From contig NZ_CP036426.1 in assembly GCF_007752535.1 (NCBI RefSeq), positions 1,426,001 through 1,490,000 of the forward strand: 64,000 nt of DNA, given 5' to 3'. The translations under genes and the position numbers were made by a program. The DNA is from Tautonia plasticadhaerens. GTDB taxonomy: Bacteria > Planctomycetota > Planctomycetia > Isosphaerales > Isosphaeraceae. This document shows, piece by piece, positions 35,733-43,942 of the stretch (within the stretch, counting starts at the first letter, position 1; each line of letters begins with the position of its first letter). The notes under the pieces were generated by a model, which worked only from the letters and a program-made list of their open reading frames with translations, was not told the DNA's origin and searched no databases.

Positions 35733-38510
35733 TCAGCCGCCGACGCGGCCGAGCAGTTGCTCGTACTTTCCCTTCAACTCGTCCGAGCCGAGCGACCTGG
35801 ACAGGGCCATCACGCTCTTGAGCGTCTTCCTGGCCGAGTCGGGGTTGCCCTTGCCGTACTGGCAGAGGGCGACGTGATACCAGCACTCGTAATACTCGGG
35901 GGGCCGGGGCCGAGACGCCTCCAGCTTCTTCGCCAGATCCTGCCAGTAGCGGATGGCGACGTTCCAGTAACCAGGCTCCTCGGTCGCCCAGTCCTCCAGG
36001 ATCTGGCACTGTTCGATGAGGAAGTCGAGGGCCCGGGGGTTCTCCGCGATCAGCTTCGCCGTCTCGGCCCAGGCCTCCTTGAATTGCTTCGCCTGCCGGT
36101 GCGCCGCCGAGAGCTTCAGCCGGGTCCTCAGGATCCGGTCGTGGTCGGGGAACTCTTCCAGCACCCGGTTGAAGATCTCGGCCGCGCGATCGGGCCGTTC
36201 CAGCGTGAGCATCTGCTCGCCCGCCCACTGCAGCGACTCGAACGACTGCCCCGACTGGCTCCCCACCAGCGCATCCAGGAATTGCCGGAAGGCGTCCCGA
36301 CTCGACCGGAGCCGGGCCAGGTCGCCCGCCTCCCTCTGTCGTCCCATCTCCGCCTCCAGCAACCGGCCGAGCCCGAAGAACAGCTGCGTGAGCGACTCCC
36401 CGGTGCTGACGGATTCGAGCGCCTGCATGTCGGCGATCGCCTCGCCCGTCTCCCCGCCGGCGATGTGCCCCTGAAGCCGGAGCTTCAGCAGCCTGCCGTA
36501 GAGATCCCGGGTCGCCTCGCCCGGCGACGAGAGGGAGGCCAGCGCCTCGGCGTGCGGCCCGATGACCTTTAGCGCCTCGGCGGGCCTCCCCTCGGCCAGG
36601 TGGATCTCTGCCAGGTCCCCCGCGTTGCGGAGCCGTTCCGGGTCGGTCGCCGGCACCCGGGCCTCGACCCGTGCCTCATAGGCCGCGACCAGCAGTTCGA
36701 GCGCCCGGGCCGACTCGGCCTCGGCCTCGGCGGGCACGGCCCCGTCCCCGGCGTCCTTCCGCAATCGCAGACTGCGACGCCAGTGGGCCGCGGCGGCCTT
36801 GCTCTTCGCGTCCAGGGCGTGCGCGGGCGTCGTCACCGACTCGAACGCCTCGGCCGCCTCCTCGTAGCGCCCCTGGCCCAGCGCGATGTCCCCCCGGAGG
36901 ATCCGGGCCACGTCGGCCTGCGGCGCATCCGGCCAGGTGGAGACCGTGTAGTCGGCCAGGTCCTCGAGCCGCCGGAGGTCCTGCTCCCTCCCCGGCCCGT
37001 CGACCCGCTCGTACGACATCGCCAGCGCCCCCATGCCCAGCTCGGCGGCCGGCCTCGACGAATCCCAGTCGGGATAGCGGCGGGCGAGAAAGTCGGCCAG
37101 CACGGCGGCCTCAAGGTAGCGGTCGGCCGAGTAGAGGGCGAAGGCGAGCAGGTAGCGGGCCTCGTTGGCCCGCTCGGGATCCCGACCCGGGTCGGCCTTC
37201 CCTGCGGCCGCCCGGAGCAGGGCGATCGCGTTCCCCCAGGAGCGGAGCCCCATCTCCTCCCGCGCCCGCTCCATCGCCTGGTCGAAGCTCAGGCCGGCGA
37301 GCGTCCGGGCGTCGATCGACGTGTCCGGCCGATACTTCTTCAGCAGTGCGACCGCGTCCGCCTTGTACGGGGAGGCGTAGCGGACGACCTGGCCAAGCTG
37401 CTCGACGACGTCCCGCACCAGGGCGTCCCGGTTGGCCAGCGCCGCCGGCTCCTCCATCTCCAGTTGCCGGTCGATGTTCCGGGCCAGTTCCAGCTGGACG
37501 CCCAGGCGCTCGTAGGCCCCCCCCCGCCCCCGGGTGAAGGAGAGCCACTCCCGGGCGAGCCGCTCGGCCAGCGGGTACTGCTCCCGCTTCCTCGTGGCGA
37601 TGACCCGGAAGAAGGCGACCTGGCGCTGGAGTTCGCGCAATCGGGGGTCCGTATGATCGAGCAACTCGTTGTAGATGCCCATCGCCGGGCCGATCTCCCC
37701 CTTCTCCTCCAGGCTCTTGCCCTGCCACATCCGGGCGGCGAATCCGGCCATCCAGGTCCGGTAGTCGTTGTGGATGGTGCCGAATCGCCCGATCGCCTGG
37801 TCGAGCAGCTCGACCCGCCGCTCCGAGCCTTCCGGGTACGACTGGGCCTCGTCGTAGTCGACGAGCGCCCGCTTGAGCATCGCGTCGATCATCCGGCGCT
37901 GGGCCTCGTCCTTCTCGACCCGGATCGGGTCGTCCTGGGCCAGGACCCCCCGGGGGAAGGCGTCGTAGGCCCGCTTCAGGTCCTCCAGGGCGGCGTCGAA
38001 CGCCGTCCTCGCCTCGCCGAAGGCCGCCCGGGCCGAGGCGAGCCCGGACTCCCGGTCGGCCTCGTCGGCGGCCTCGTCCGCCTTCAGCGCGGCCGTCTGC
38101 CCGCGCTGGTAGAGCACCTGGGCGAGCTGCACCTTGGCCTCGGGCACCAGCTCGTGGCCCGGGTGCCCCTCCAGGAAGGCGTCGAGCGCCGCCCGGCCCT
38201 GTTCCAGCAGCAGCTCCCGGCGTTCGAGGTCGGCGGCCACCTCGGCTTCCAGCAGCTTGCCCCGGGCCTGCTCGAAGGCCAGCTCGGGCTTCAGGGGGGC
38301 GGGCGTCCCGGGGTCGGCCATGAGGCCCTCCAGGAACTCCTCCGCGAGGTCGTGATAGCCCCGCTCCCGGAGCCCCGCCAGGAACGCCCGGTGCCGACCG
38401 GCGACCGGGTCGACGGTCCTCGGCTCCTCCTGCCTGGCCCCGGCGACCCCGGGGGCGGCGACGAGCAGGACGGCCGCGAGCCGGGCCGCGGCGCGACGGA
38501 TTCGGAGCAT
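35733..38510 (-). CDS. Large exported TPR-repeat protein, 925 aa
   Basis: Signal peptide AARLAAVLLVAAPGVAGARQ, then TPR/half-TPR helices along the whole length, for example AARAAFGEARTAFDAALEDL, AIALLRAAAGKADPG, GRYEEAAEAFESVTTPAHAL and RPDRAAEIFNRVLEEFPDHD. No catalytic motif or membrane helix follows the signal. Such long TPR solenoids are typical scaffolds of planctomycete periplasm. The 49-base gap to the 341-aa TPR gene suggests a shared transcript. Function unknown. Confidence 0.78.
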   Translation of the reverse strand: MLRIRRAAARLAAVLLVAAPGVAGARQEEPRTVDPVAGRHRAFLAGLRERGYHDLAEEFLEGLMADPGTPAPLKPELAFEQARGKLLEAEVAADLERRELLLEQGRAALDAFLEGHPGHELVPEAKVQLAQVLYQRGQTAALKADEAADEADRESGLASARAAFGEARTAFDAALEDLKRAYDAFPRGVLAQDDPIRVEKDEAQRRMIDAMLKRALVDYDEAQSYPEGSERRVELLDQAIGRFGTIHNDYRTWMAGFAARMWQGKSLEEKGEIGPAMGIYNELLDHTDPRLRELQRQVAFFRVIATRKREQYPLAERLAREWLSFTRGRGGAYERLGVQLELARNIDRQLEMEEPAALANRDALVRDVVEQLGQVVRYASPYKADAVALLKKYRPDTSIDARTLAGLSFDQAMERAREEMGLRSWGNAIALLRAAAGKADPGRDPERANEARYLLAFALYSADRYLEAAVLADFLARRYPDWDSSRPAAELGMGALAMSYERVDGPGREQDLRRLEDLADYTVSTWPDAPQADVARILRGDIALGQGRYEEAAEAFESVTTPAHALDAKSKAAAAHWRRSLRLRKDAGDGAVPAEAEAESARALELLVAAYEARVEARVPATDPERLRNAGDLAEIHLAEGRPAEALKVIGPHAEALASLSSPGEATRDLYGRLLKLRLQGHIAGGETGEAIADMQALESVSTGESLTQLFFGLGRLLEAEMGRQREAGDLARLRSSRDAFRQFLDALVGSQSGQSFESLQWAGEQMLTLERPDRAAEIFNRVLEEFPDHDRILRTRLKLSAAHRQAKQFKEAWAETAKLIAENPRALDFLIEQCQILEDWATEEPGYWNVAIRYWQDLAKKLEASRPRPPEYYECWYHVALCQYGKGNPDSARKTLKSVMALSRSLGSDELKGKYEQLLGRVGG

Positions 38511-38681
38511 CGGGCAGTCTCCCGGGCCGGATCGATGCGAGACGGGGGGATCGAGTCCGGCCGATCCGGATCAGAACCGGGCGGACCGGCCGTCGAGGTG
38601 CACGGGGTCGATCGAGGGGCCCCCCGAGGAATCTACGACGGCCGGGCGGCGGTCGTCAAATCCCGAGGGGGCCGGGACCGC

Positions 38682-39086
38682 TCACGACGCGGCGGGCGCC
38701 TCGGCCCGGGGGCCGACGTCGATGGCGCGGTGCATCGTCTTCAACGCGAGCAGGCCGCACTTGCGGCGGGCGGGGGTCAGCGGGATGCCGAGCCAGCCGA
38801 TCATCTCGTCGGGGGTCAGCGACCGGGCCTCGCCGATCGGCTTCCCCTCCACCCGCTCGGCCAGGATCGAGGCCGCCGCCTGGCTGATCACGCAGCCGTG
38901 GCCGTGGAACCGGGCGCAGGCGATCCGGTCGGGGAGGTCCGGATCCATCGCCAGCTCGAAGCAGACCCGATCCCCGCAGAGCGGATTGTCCAGCTCCGCC
39001 CCCAGGTCCGCCCCGTCGAGCGTCCCCCGGTGCGGCGAGCTGTCGAAGTGGTCCAGGAGTTCTTCTCGGTAGAACGCGTCGTCCAT
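38682..39086 (-). CDS. sufU: SufU/NifU-like Fe-S cluster assembly protein
   Basis: 134 residues. The three ligand Cys of the IscU/SufU fold are present in NPLCGDRVCFEL (about 36-47), GHGCVISQAAASILAE (about 61-76) and RRKCGLLALKT (about 107-117). The SufU-specific region between the second and third Cys is present. It lies 58 bases downstream of sufS, and in Gram-positive-type systems SufU is the zinc-dependent sulfurtransferase partner accepting persulfide from SufS. SufB, SufC and SufD are not in the window. Confidence 0.92.
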   Translation of the reverse strand: MDDAFYREELLDHFDSSPHRGTLDGADLGAELDNPLCGDRVCFELAMDPDLPDRIACARFHGHGCVISQAAASILAERVEGKPIGEARSLTPDEMIGWLGIPLTPARRKCGLLALKTMHRAIDVGPRAEAPAAS

Positions 39087-39144
39087 CGTCGGTTCGGTCC
39101 TCTGGTCCCCGGTTCGGGGCTCGTCTCCGTCGGGGAAGCCCGCG

Positions 39145-40404
39145 TCACCGGCGGGGCCGACGGTCCTTGAACAGGTGCCTGGCCCGGTCGACGGCGTCGG
39201 CCAGGCGGTCGACGTCCTCGGTCGTGTTGTAGAGGTAGGCGCTGGCCCGCCCCGAGGCGGCCAGCCCCAATTTCTGGTGGAGCGGCATCGCGCAATGCTG
39301 CCCGGCCCGGATCGCCACCCCCTCGCGGTCCAGCAGCTGGGCCAGGTCGTGCGGGTGGACCCCCTCCACGTCCATCCCCACGATCCCCCCCTTGTGCTCG
39401 GGGCTCGGGCCGAGGATCCGGACGCCCTCGATCGCCGAGAGCCGCCGGTGGGCGTGCTCCATCAGGCCCCGCTCATGGGCGGCGACCGCCCCCGAGTCGA
39501 GCTTCGAGAGGTAATCGACCGCCGCCCCCAGCCCGATCGCCTGGGCGATCGGCGGCGTCCCCGGCTCGAACTTGTAGGGCAGGTCGTTCCACTCCGAGCT
39601 TTCCCGGGTGACCCGCATCACCATGCTGCCGCCCCCCCAGGCCGGGGGCATCGCCTCCAGGTGCTCCCGCTTGCCGTAGAGCACGCCCACGCCGGTCGGC
39701 CCGCACATCTTGTGGCCGGAGAAGGCGAGGAAGTCGGCCCCGATCGCCGACACGTCGATCGCCCGGTGCGGCACCCCCTGGGCGCCGTCCACCACCACGA
39801 TCGCCCCCCGTTCGTGGGCCATCGCCACGATCGGCTCCAGGGGGACCACAGTCCCCAGCACGTTCGACATCGCCGAGATCGCCACCACCCGGGTCCGGTC
39901 AGTCATCACCCGCTCGACCGCTTCGGGCTCCAGCCTCCCGTCCTCGGTGATCTCGGCGAACCGGAGGGTCAGGCCCCGCTCCTTCGCCAGCATCTGCCAG
40001 GGGACGAGGTTCGCGTGGTGTTCCAGGTCGCTCAGGACGACCTCGTCCCCCTCCTTGAGGAACGCCCGCCCCCAGGACTGGGCCACCAGGTTGATCGACT
40101 CGGTCGTCCCCCGGGTCCAGATCACCTGTTCCGGGTCCTCGGCGCCGATGAACCGGGCCACCTTGGCCCGGGCCAGCTCGTAGGCCTCGGTGGCCCGCTC
40201 GCTCAGGGCGTGGATCCCCCGGTGGACGTTGGCCGGGTACTCCGCGTCGAACGCCTGGACGGCCCGGATCACGGGCCAGGGCTTGAGGGTCGTCGCCGCG
40301 TTGTCCAGGTACGTCAGCCGGACCCCGGGACGGATCTCCTGGTCCAGCGCGGGGAAGTCGGCGCGGAGCAAATCGAGCGGGGTGGTGCGTTCGGCGGTCG
40401 CCAT
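39145..40404 (-). CDS. sufS: Cysteine desulfurase SufS
   Basis: 419 residues of the class-V aminotransferase fold. YLDNAATTLKPWPVI and NVHRGIHALSERAT are the N-terminal signatures; FLAFSGHKMCGPTGVGVLYG contains the PLP Lys; IRAGQHCAMPLHQKLG holds the mobile catalytic Cys. The group II (SufS) form is indicated by the short RAGQHC loop. It takes sulfur from cysteine for Fe-S cluster assembly and passes it to the downstream SufU. It is the first gene of the pair. Confidence 0.94.
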   Translation of the reverse strand: MATAERTTPLDLLRADFPALDQEIRPGVRLTYLDNAATTLKPWPVIRAVQAFDAEYPANVHRGIHALSERATEAYELARAKVARFIGAEDPEQVIWTRGTTESINLVAQSWGRAFLKEGDEVVLSDLEHHANLVPWQMLAKERGLTLRFAEITEDGRLEPEAVERVMTDRTRVVAISAMSNVLGTVVPLEPIVAMAHERGAIVVVDGAQGVPHRAIDVSAIGADFLAFSGHKMCGPTGVGVLYGKREHLEAMPPAWGGGSMVMRVTRESSEWNDLPYKFEPGTPPIAQAIGLGAAVDYLSKLDSGAVAAHERGLMEHAHRRLSAIEGVRILGPSPEHKGGIVGMDVEGVHPHDLAQLLDREGVAIRAGQHCAMPLHQKLGLAASGRASAYLYNTTEDVDRLADAVDRARHLFKDRRPRR

Positions 40405-40930
40405 CGTCCTCGGGTGGGCTGGGAGCTTCGGTGGCCTTCGGGCGTCACCCCATCATACGAGATCGGGGCCCGATCTGCTCGATCCTTTGGCCCCGGTCGG
40501 CGCGATCGGCCGGCATCGCTCGGGCCCAACCGGCCCCGCCCCGGGCGGCGTCCGGATTCTGTGACTGGGATCCGCGATTTCCTCGATCATATGGGAGTGG
40601 CCCCTTCGAATGACCCCGGACGCCCGCCCCGGGTGGGAGGAATGATGATGCCCGAACTTCGGCCCTTCGACCGCCCCAGCCCCCCCTCCCGGGCGGGTGG
40701 GGTGTGTCCCCAGGACCAGCCCGGGGCCTCCCCCCTCGACCCGGCCTCGGCCCGCCCCGGTCGACCCCGGCGGGACGCCGTCCCGAGGCCGGTGGGGTCC
40801 CCATCGGGATCGCGGGTCCCCGGCGCCGAACGAAGCCACCTGCCATCCTGGCAGTCGGGTCGGGATCTCCCCCGCGCCCGTCGTCCCCGGTTCGAGGCCC
40901 TCGCCGAGGCCTCAATCCTTCCGTGCGCAC

Positions 40931-40952
40931 CGACGGAGCGAACCCATTTTGG
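40931..40952 (+). repeat. Direct repeat, copy 1 of 2
   Basis: A 22-bp sequence whose core is GAGCGAACCCATTTTGG is repeated exactly at 41135-41156, 204 bases further on. Both copies have the same orientation and are followed by less GC-rich DNA. It is much too long to be chance repetition at this spacing. Confidence 0.75.
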
Positions 40953-41134
40953 AATCCGGAATGTGTTGCCTTGTCATGGGTTTCGTCGAAACCCGGGTGC
41001 TCCCGGTCGGCGCACCGACCGCTTACCCGCCGCGTCCCGGCCGGCCCTTTCGCGGCCGACGATCCCGACCCCAATGGCCGTCCGAGCCCCGGCCGAGTCG
41101 CCGGTCCTCCGCCCGGCTGGTGCTGGTGCGCTCG

Positions 41135-41156
41135 CGACGGAGCGAACCCATTTTGG
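41135..41156 (+). repeat. Direct repeat, copy 2 of 2
   Basis: Exact copy of the 22-bp unit at 40931-40952. It is followed by an AT-rich run (41160-41205) that is out of character with the surrounding DNA. Confidence 0.75.
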
Positions 41157-41301
41157 GCGACGATGCAATTTATAACTCATTATTTTCATTTTGGTTATGA
41201 TGATCGACCCGTTCACGATCTCGGCGCACCGGCCCCCGCGCCGCCCCGGTCCCGGGCTGGTCCCGGTGAGGGATGCCGGGGGAGCCGACCCCGCGATCCG
41301 G

Positions 41302-41307
41302 TATGAT
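41302..41307 (+). promoter_or_regulatory. Candidate -10 box for purN
   Basis: TATGAT, five of six matches to consensus, lies 48 bases before the purN start in GC-rich sequence. No matching -35 box is present at standard spacing. Confidence 0.3.
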
Positions 41308-41354
41308 AACCGACCGCGTCCCCGACCCCCCGGACCCCCGCCCCCCCCCGAGCC

Positions 41355-42017
41355 ATGCCCGAATCCCCCCGCACCCCGCCGATCGCCGACCCGCCGATCC
41401 GACTGGCCGTCCTGGCGTCAGGGGGGGGCACCACGCTCCAGAACCTGATCGACCGGATCGGCGACGGCCGGCTCGTCGCCTCGATCGCCCGGGTGGTCGT
41501 CAGCAAGCCGGGGGTCGCCGCGATCGAGCGGGCGGAGCGGGCCGGCATCCCGGTCGGGGTCGTCCGGAAGGCGGGGCTCGCTCCCGAGGCGTACGAGGCG
41601 GCCGTCTTCGACCCGATCCGCCAGGCCGGGGCCGACCTCGTCGTCCTCGCCGGCTTCCTCAGCCTGCTGCCGATCCCGGAGGACTATCTCGGGAAGATCA
41701 TCAACGTCCACCCGTCCCTCCTCCCCAGCTTCGGCGGCCGGGGCTTCCACGGCGAGGCGGTCCACCGCGCGGCCCTCGAAGTGGGAGTGAAGGTCTCCGG
41801 CTGCACCGTCCACTTCGTCGACGAGCGGTACGACAATGGCCCGATCATCCTCCAGCGCACCGTCCCGGTGCTCGACGACGACACCGAGGCGACCCTCGCC
41901 TCCCGGGTCCAGGCCGCCGAGCGGTCGGCGCTGCCCGAGGCGATCGCCCTGTACGCCGACGGCCGACTGCTGGTCGAGGGCCGCCGGGTCCGGGTGCTCG
42001 ACCCGTATCGGGAGTGA
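41355..42017 (+). CDS. purN: Phosphoribosylglycinamide formyltransferase (GART)
   Basis: 220 residues. LAVLASGGGTTLQNLID is the N-terminal GxGSN-like phosphate loop, here GGGTTLQ. DLVVLAGFLSLLP and INVHPSLLPSFGG (with catalytic Asn and His) and GCTVHFVDERYDNGPII (with catalytic Asp) define 10-formyl-THF-dependent GARTs. It performs the third step of purine synthesis. It is about 20 residues longer at the C-terminus than E. coli PurN, ending GRRVRVLDPYRE. It is followed by infC, which has its own promoter. Confidence 0.93.
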   Translation: MPESPRTPPIADPPIRLAVLASGGGTTLQNLIDRIGDGRLVASIARVVVSKPGVAAIERAERAGIPVGVVRKAGLAPEAYEAAVFDPIRQAGADLVVLAGFLSLLPIPEDYLGKIINVHPSLLPSFGGRGFHGEAVHRAALEVGVKVSGCTVHFVDERYDNGPIILQRTVPVLDDDTEATLASRVQAAERSALPEAIALYADGRLLVEGRRVRVLDPYRE

Positions 42018-42062
42018 CCCCCCGGCGTGGGCCGCAAGATCGGGATCAGCGTTGCGACCCTC

Positions 42063-42091
42063 TTGACATGCCGGGAGAATCCGACTATAGA
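42063..42091 (+). promoter_or_regulatory. Sigma-70 type promoter for infC
   Basis: A perfect -35 box TTGACA (42063-42068), 17 bp, then TATAGA (42086-42091). This is the best consensus promoter seen in the window. Transcription would start near 42098, leaving a leader of about 140 nt before infC. The leader could carry the translational autoregulation known for infC operons. Confidence 0.65.
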
Positions 42092-42236
42092 TCAGGGTTG
42101 CCTCTGCGACTAGGCAGGACCCGCCGCGTGGCGGGCGTCGCGGATGCGGGATGGTCTCGACCCCGGGCAATCCGGCCGTCGAGGCGAGGAGCCATCCCCA
42201 TCAGAGGTTGACCCGCATCGTCCTGGGGAGGACGCC

Positions 42237-42764
42237 ATCAGACCGCCGTTTGATCGTACCGAGCGCGAGAAGACTCAGCGCGTCAATGACCAGATCCGCA
42301 TCTCGCCGGTTCGTGTCGTCGGAGCCGACGGCGCCCAGCTCGGCGTGATCCCGACGTCCAAGGCGCTGGAGTTGGCCCGAGAGGCCGACATGGACCTGGT
42401 GGAGGTCGCTCCGAATGAGCGCCCGCCGGTCTGCAAGATCATGGACTTCGGCAAGTTCAAGTACGAACAGAAGAAGCGGACCACCAAGCAGAAGCAGCAC
42501 CAGGTCCAGGTGAAGGAGATCCGGGTCCGCCCCAAGACCGGTGACGAGGACATCCGCGTCAAGGTCAAGAAGGCCCGGGACTTCCTGGAGCACAAGGACA
42601 AGGTGCTGGTCAACGTCCTCTTCCGGGGGCGGGAGATGGCCCACATTGAGGAGGGGCGCCGCGTCCTGGATGAGGTGATCACGGCGCTGGAGGACGTGGC
42701 CAAGATCGAGAAGCCCCCGGCGATGGAGGGCCGCCGCATGACGGCCATCGTCGCCCCGCGCTGA
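42237..42764 (+). CDS. infC: Translation initiation factor IF-3 (probable AUC start)
   Basis: 175 residues if translation begins at ATC 42237, which is preceded by GGGGAGGA (42225-42232). The only in-frame ATG (42144) would add 31 residues unlike any IF-3 N-terminus. IF-3 motifs: [74 protein letters not shown] and [14 protein letters not shown] non-AUG start on infC is a known device by which IF-3 limits its own synthesis. It keeps ribosomal subunits apart and polices start-codon choice. Confidence 0.9.
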   Translation: MRPPFDRTEREKTQRVNDQIRISPVRVVGADGAQLGVIPTSKALELAREADMDLVEVAPNERPPVCKIMDFGKFKYEQKKRTTKQKQHQVQVKEIRVRPKTGDEDIRVKVKKARDFLEHKDKVLVNVLFRGREMAHIEEGRRVLDEVITALEDVAKIEKPPAMEGRRMTAIVAPR

Positions 42765-42845
42765 CCGAGTCGGGCCAGGCCCCCCGAGCCCGACCGATCC
42801 GCCCCGATCCGATCGACCGATCCCGACCCCGACCGATGCCCTCGG

Positions 42846-42883
42846 CGCCCCCCGGCCCGCCTCCCGACGGCCCGGGGGGCGTT
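42846..42883 (+). terminator. Terminator hairpin after infC
   Basis: CGCCCCCCGG (42846-42855) pairs with CCGGGGGGCG (42872-42881) and is followed by TTT, a short T-tract. It lies between infC and rpmI. Readthrough could still link the genes. Confidence 0.6.
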
Positions 42884-42908
42884 TCCCGATCCCCGTCCCC
42901 GATCGGCA

Positions 42909-42937
42909 TTGGATCCCGACGCCCGCCGTGATACGAT
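42909..42937 (+). promoter_or_regulatory. Promoter for rpmI-rplT
   Basis: TTGGAT (42909-42914), 17 bp, TACGAT (42932-42937). It lies directly after the infC terminator, giving a leader of about 130 nt before rpmI. That leader could be the site of L20-type autoregulation, but no fold could be verified by eye. Confidence 0.5.
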
Positions 42938-43074
42938 GACCCCCTTTCCGGCCCGACAGGGGGCCGGCCCCCCCGACACGCAGGCGAACTCCGACGATCG
43001 CCCGAGATGCAGGCAGCCCGGCTCCGGCACCGGCGGGCTCCGACCGGGCTCGGCTCAAGCGAGGCCAGACGACG

Positions 43075-43377
43075 ATGCCCTCGGTGAAGATGAAGACCCA
43101 CAAGGGGACCAAGAAGCGCTTCAAGGTCACCGCCACCGGCAAGGTGGTCCACAAGCGCTGCGGCTCCTCCCACCTGAACAGCCACATGAGCGGCAAGCGG
43201 ATCCGCAAGCTCCGCAAGCCGGTGGTGCTCCGGAACAAGGCGGTCGCCGCCAAGCTCCGCCGGGCGATGCAGCGTCGGGAGGCCGGGCACGGCCGATTCG
43301 CCTCCGCCCTGGCCGCCGCCGCCCTCGCCCACGAGGCCGCAGAGCAGGGCGATCAGGCCGAGCCTGCCGCCGAGTGA
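43075..43377 (+). CDS. rpmI: 50S ribosomal protein L35 with C-terminal extension
   Basis: 100 residues. The first 65 match L35: MPSVKMKTHKGTKKRFKVTA at the start, TGKVVHKRCGSSHLNSHMSG and IRKLRKPVVLRNK. Residues about 66-100 are an Ala/Glu/His-rich extension (SALAAAALAHEAAEQGDQ), absent from the usual 64- to 66-residue protein. Order rpmI then rplT is standard. The extension could be lineage-specific. Confidence 0.92.
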   Translation: MPSVKMKTHKGTKKRFKVTATGKVVHKRCGSSHLNSHMSGKRIRKLRKPVVLRNKAVAAKLRRAMQRREAGHGRFASALAAAALAHEAAEQGDQAEPAAE

Positions 43378-43453
43378 CCCGGGCCCGACGCGCCCCCACG
43401 CCCACCCATTGATCCGACCCGACCCAGGCCCCTGACCGTCGAGAACCGTTGCG

Positions 43454-43840
43454 ATGCGAGCGAGGAAAGGTTCGGCCCGCCGACGGGCCAAGAAGCGATT
43501 GTTGAAGGAAGCCAAGGGCTTCGTCGGCGGCCGCCGACGGCTCTACGTGACGGCCAAGGAGACCCTGCTCCGCGCCGGCATGTTCGCCTTCCGGGACCGC
43601 CGGGCCAAGAAGCGCGAATTCCGACGCCTCTGGATCACCCGCATCAGCGCCGCCGTCGAGATGCGGGGGCTGCGCTACAGCCGGTTCATCCAGGGGCTGA
43701 AGCTCTGCGAGATCGGCCTGGACCGCAAGAGCCTCTCGGAACTGGCCATCCACGACCCCGAGACCTTCGACACGATCGCCGACCGCGTCCGGGCCAAGCT
43801 CCAGGAAGTGGGCGCCATCCCGGCCGCCGCCACCGCCTGA
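43454..43840 (+). CDS. rplT: 50S ribosomal protein L20
   Basis: 128 residues with L20 features: [20 protein letters not shown] at the start, [27 protein letters not shown]-like [14 protein letters not shown], and [21 protein letters not shown]20 is needed for early 50S assembly and represses its own operon in bacteria studied. It lies 76 bases after rpmI, in the same transcript. Length is slightly above the usual 117 residues because of an Ala-rich tail. Confidence 0.95.
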   Translation: MRARKGSARRRAKKRLLKEAKGFVGGRRRLYVTAKETLLRAGMFAFRDRRAKKREFRRLWITRISAAVEMRGLRYSRFIQGLKLCEIGLDRKSLSELAIHDPETFDTIADRVRAKLQEVGAIPAAATA

Positions 43841-43942
43841 GCCGGGCCCGCCCGTCCCCCCGGCCGATCGACCGAGCACCCCGAGGCGGGCCCCGCCCCC
43901 TCTCATCGAGAGCGGGTGGGAGACCCCCACCCGACCCGACCG

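Larger units (their letters stand above)
40405..41301. other. Long gene-free region with direct repeats
   Basis: About 900 bases between the divergent sufS and purN genes. Open frames here are Pro/Arg/Gly low complexity. Two 22-bp direct repeats (40931-40952 and 41135-41156) are embedded. The stretch after the second copy (41160-41205) is the most AT-rich run in the window and may be a promoter or an RNA element. No tRNA or known RNA was recognised. Confidence 0.55.
42765..43074. other. infC-rpmI intergenic region with terminator and promoter
   Basis: 310 bases. The first part is a repetitive CCGATCC/GACCGA stretch. A terminator hairpin (42846-42881) and then a promoter (42909-42937) follow, so rpmI-rplT appear to be transcribed separately from infC. 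Confidence 0.55.

Noticed and set aside
36600-39170. Plus-strand open frame opposite the large TPR gene
   Set aside because: Antisense shadow; the TPR gene has a signal peptide and repeat pattern.
40974-41216. Small minus-strand gene in the repeat region
   Set aside because: No ribosome-binding site or domain; the translation mostly reflects the repeat and the AT-rich run.
42144-42236. ATG at 42144 as start of infC
   Set aside because: It would add 31 residues unlike IF-3, with no ribosome-binding site, while ATC 42237 is well placed.
42098-42236. Known riboswitch or L20 leader in the infC 5' region
   Set aside because: No recognisable conserved core could be found by eye; a covariance search would be needed.
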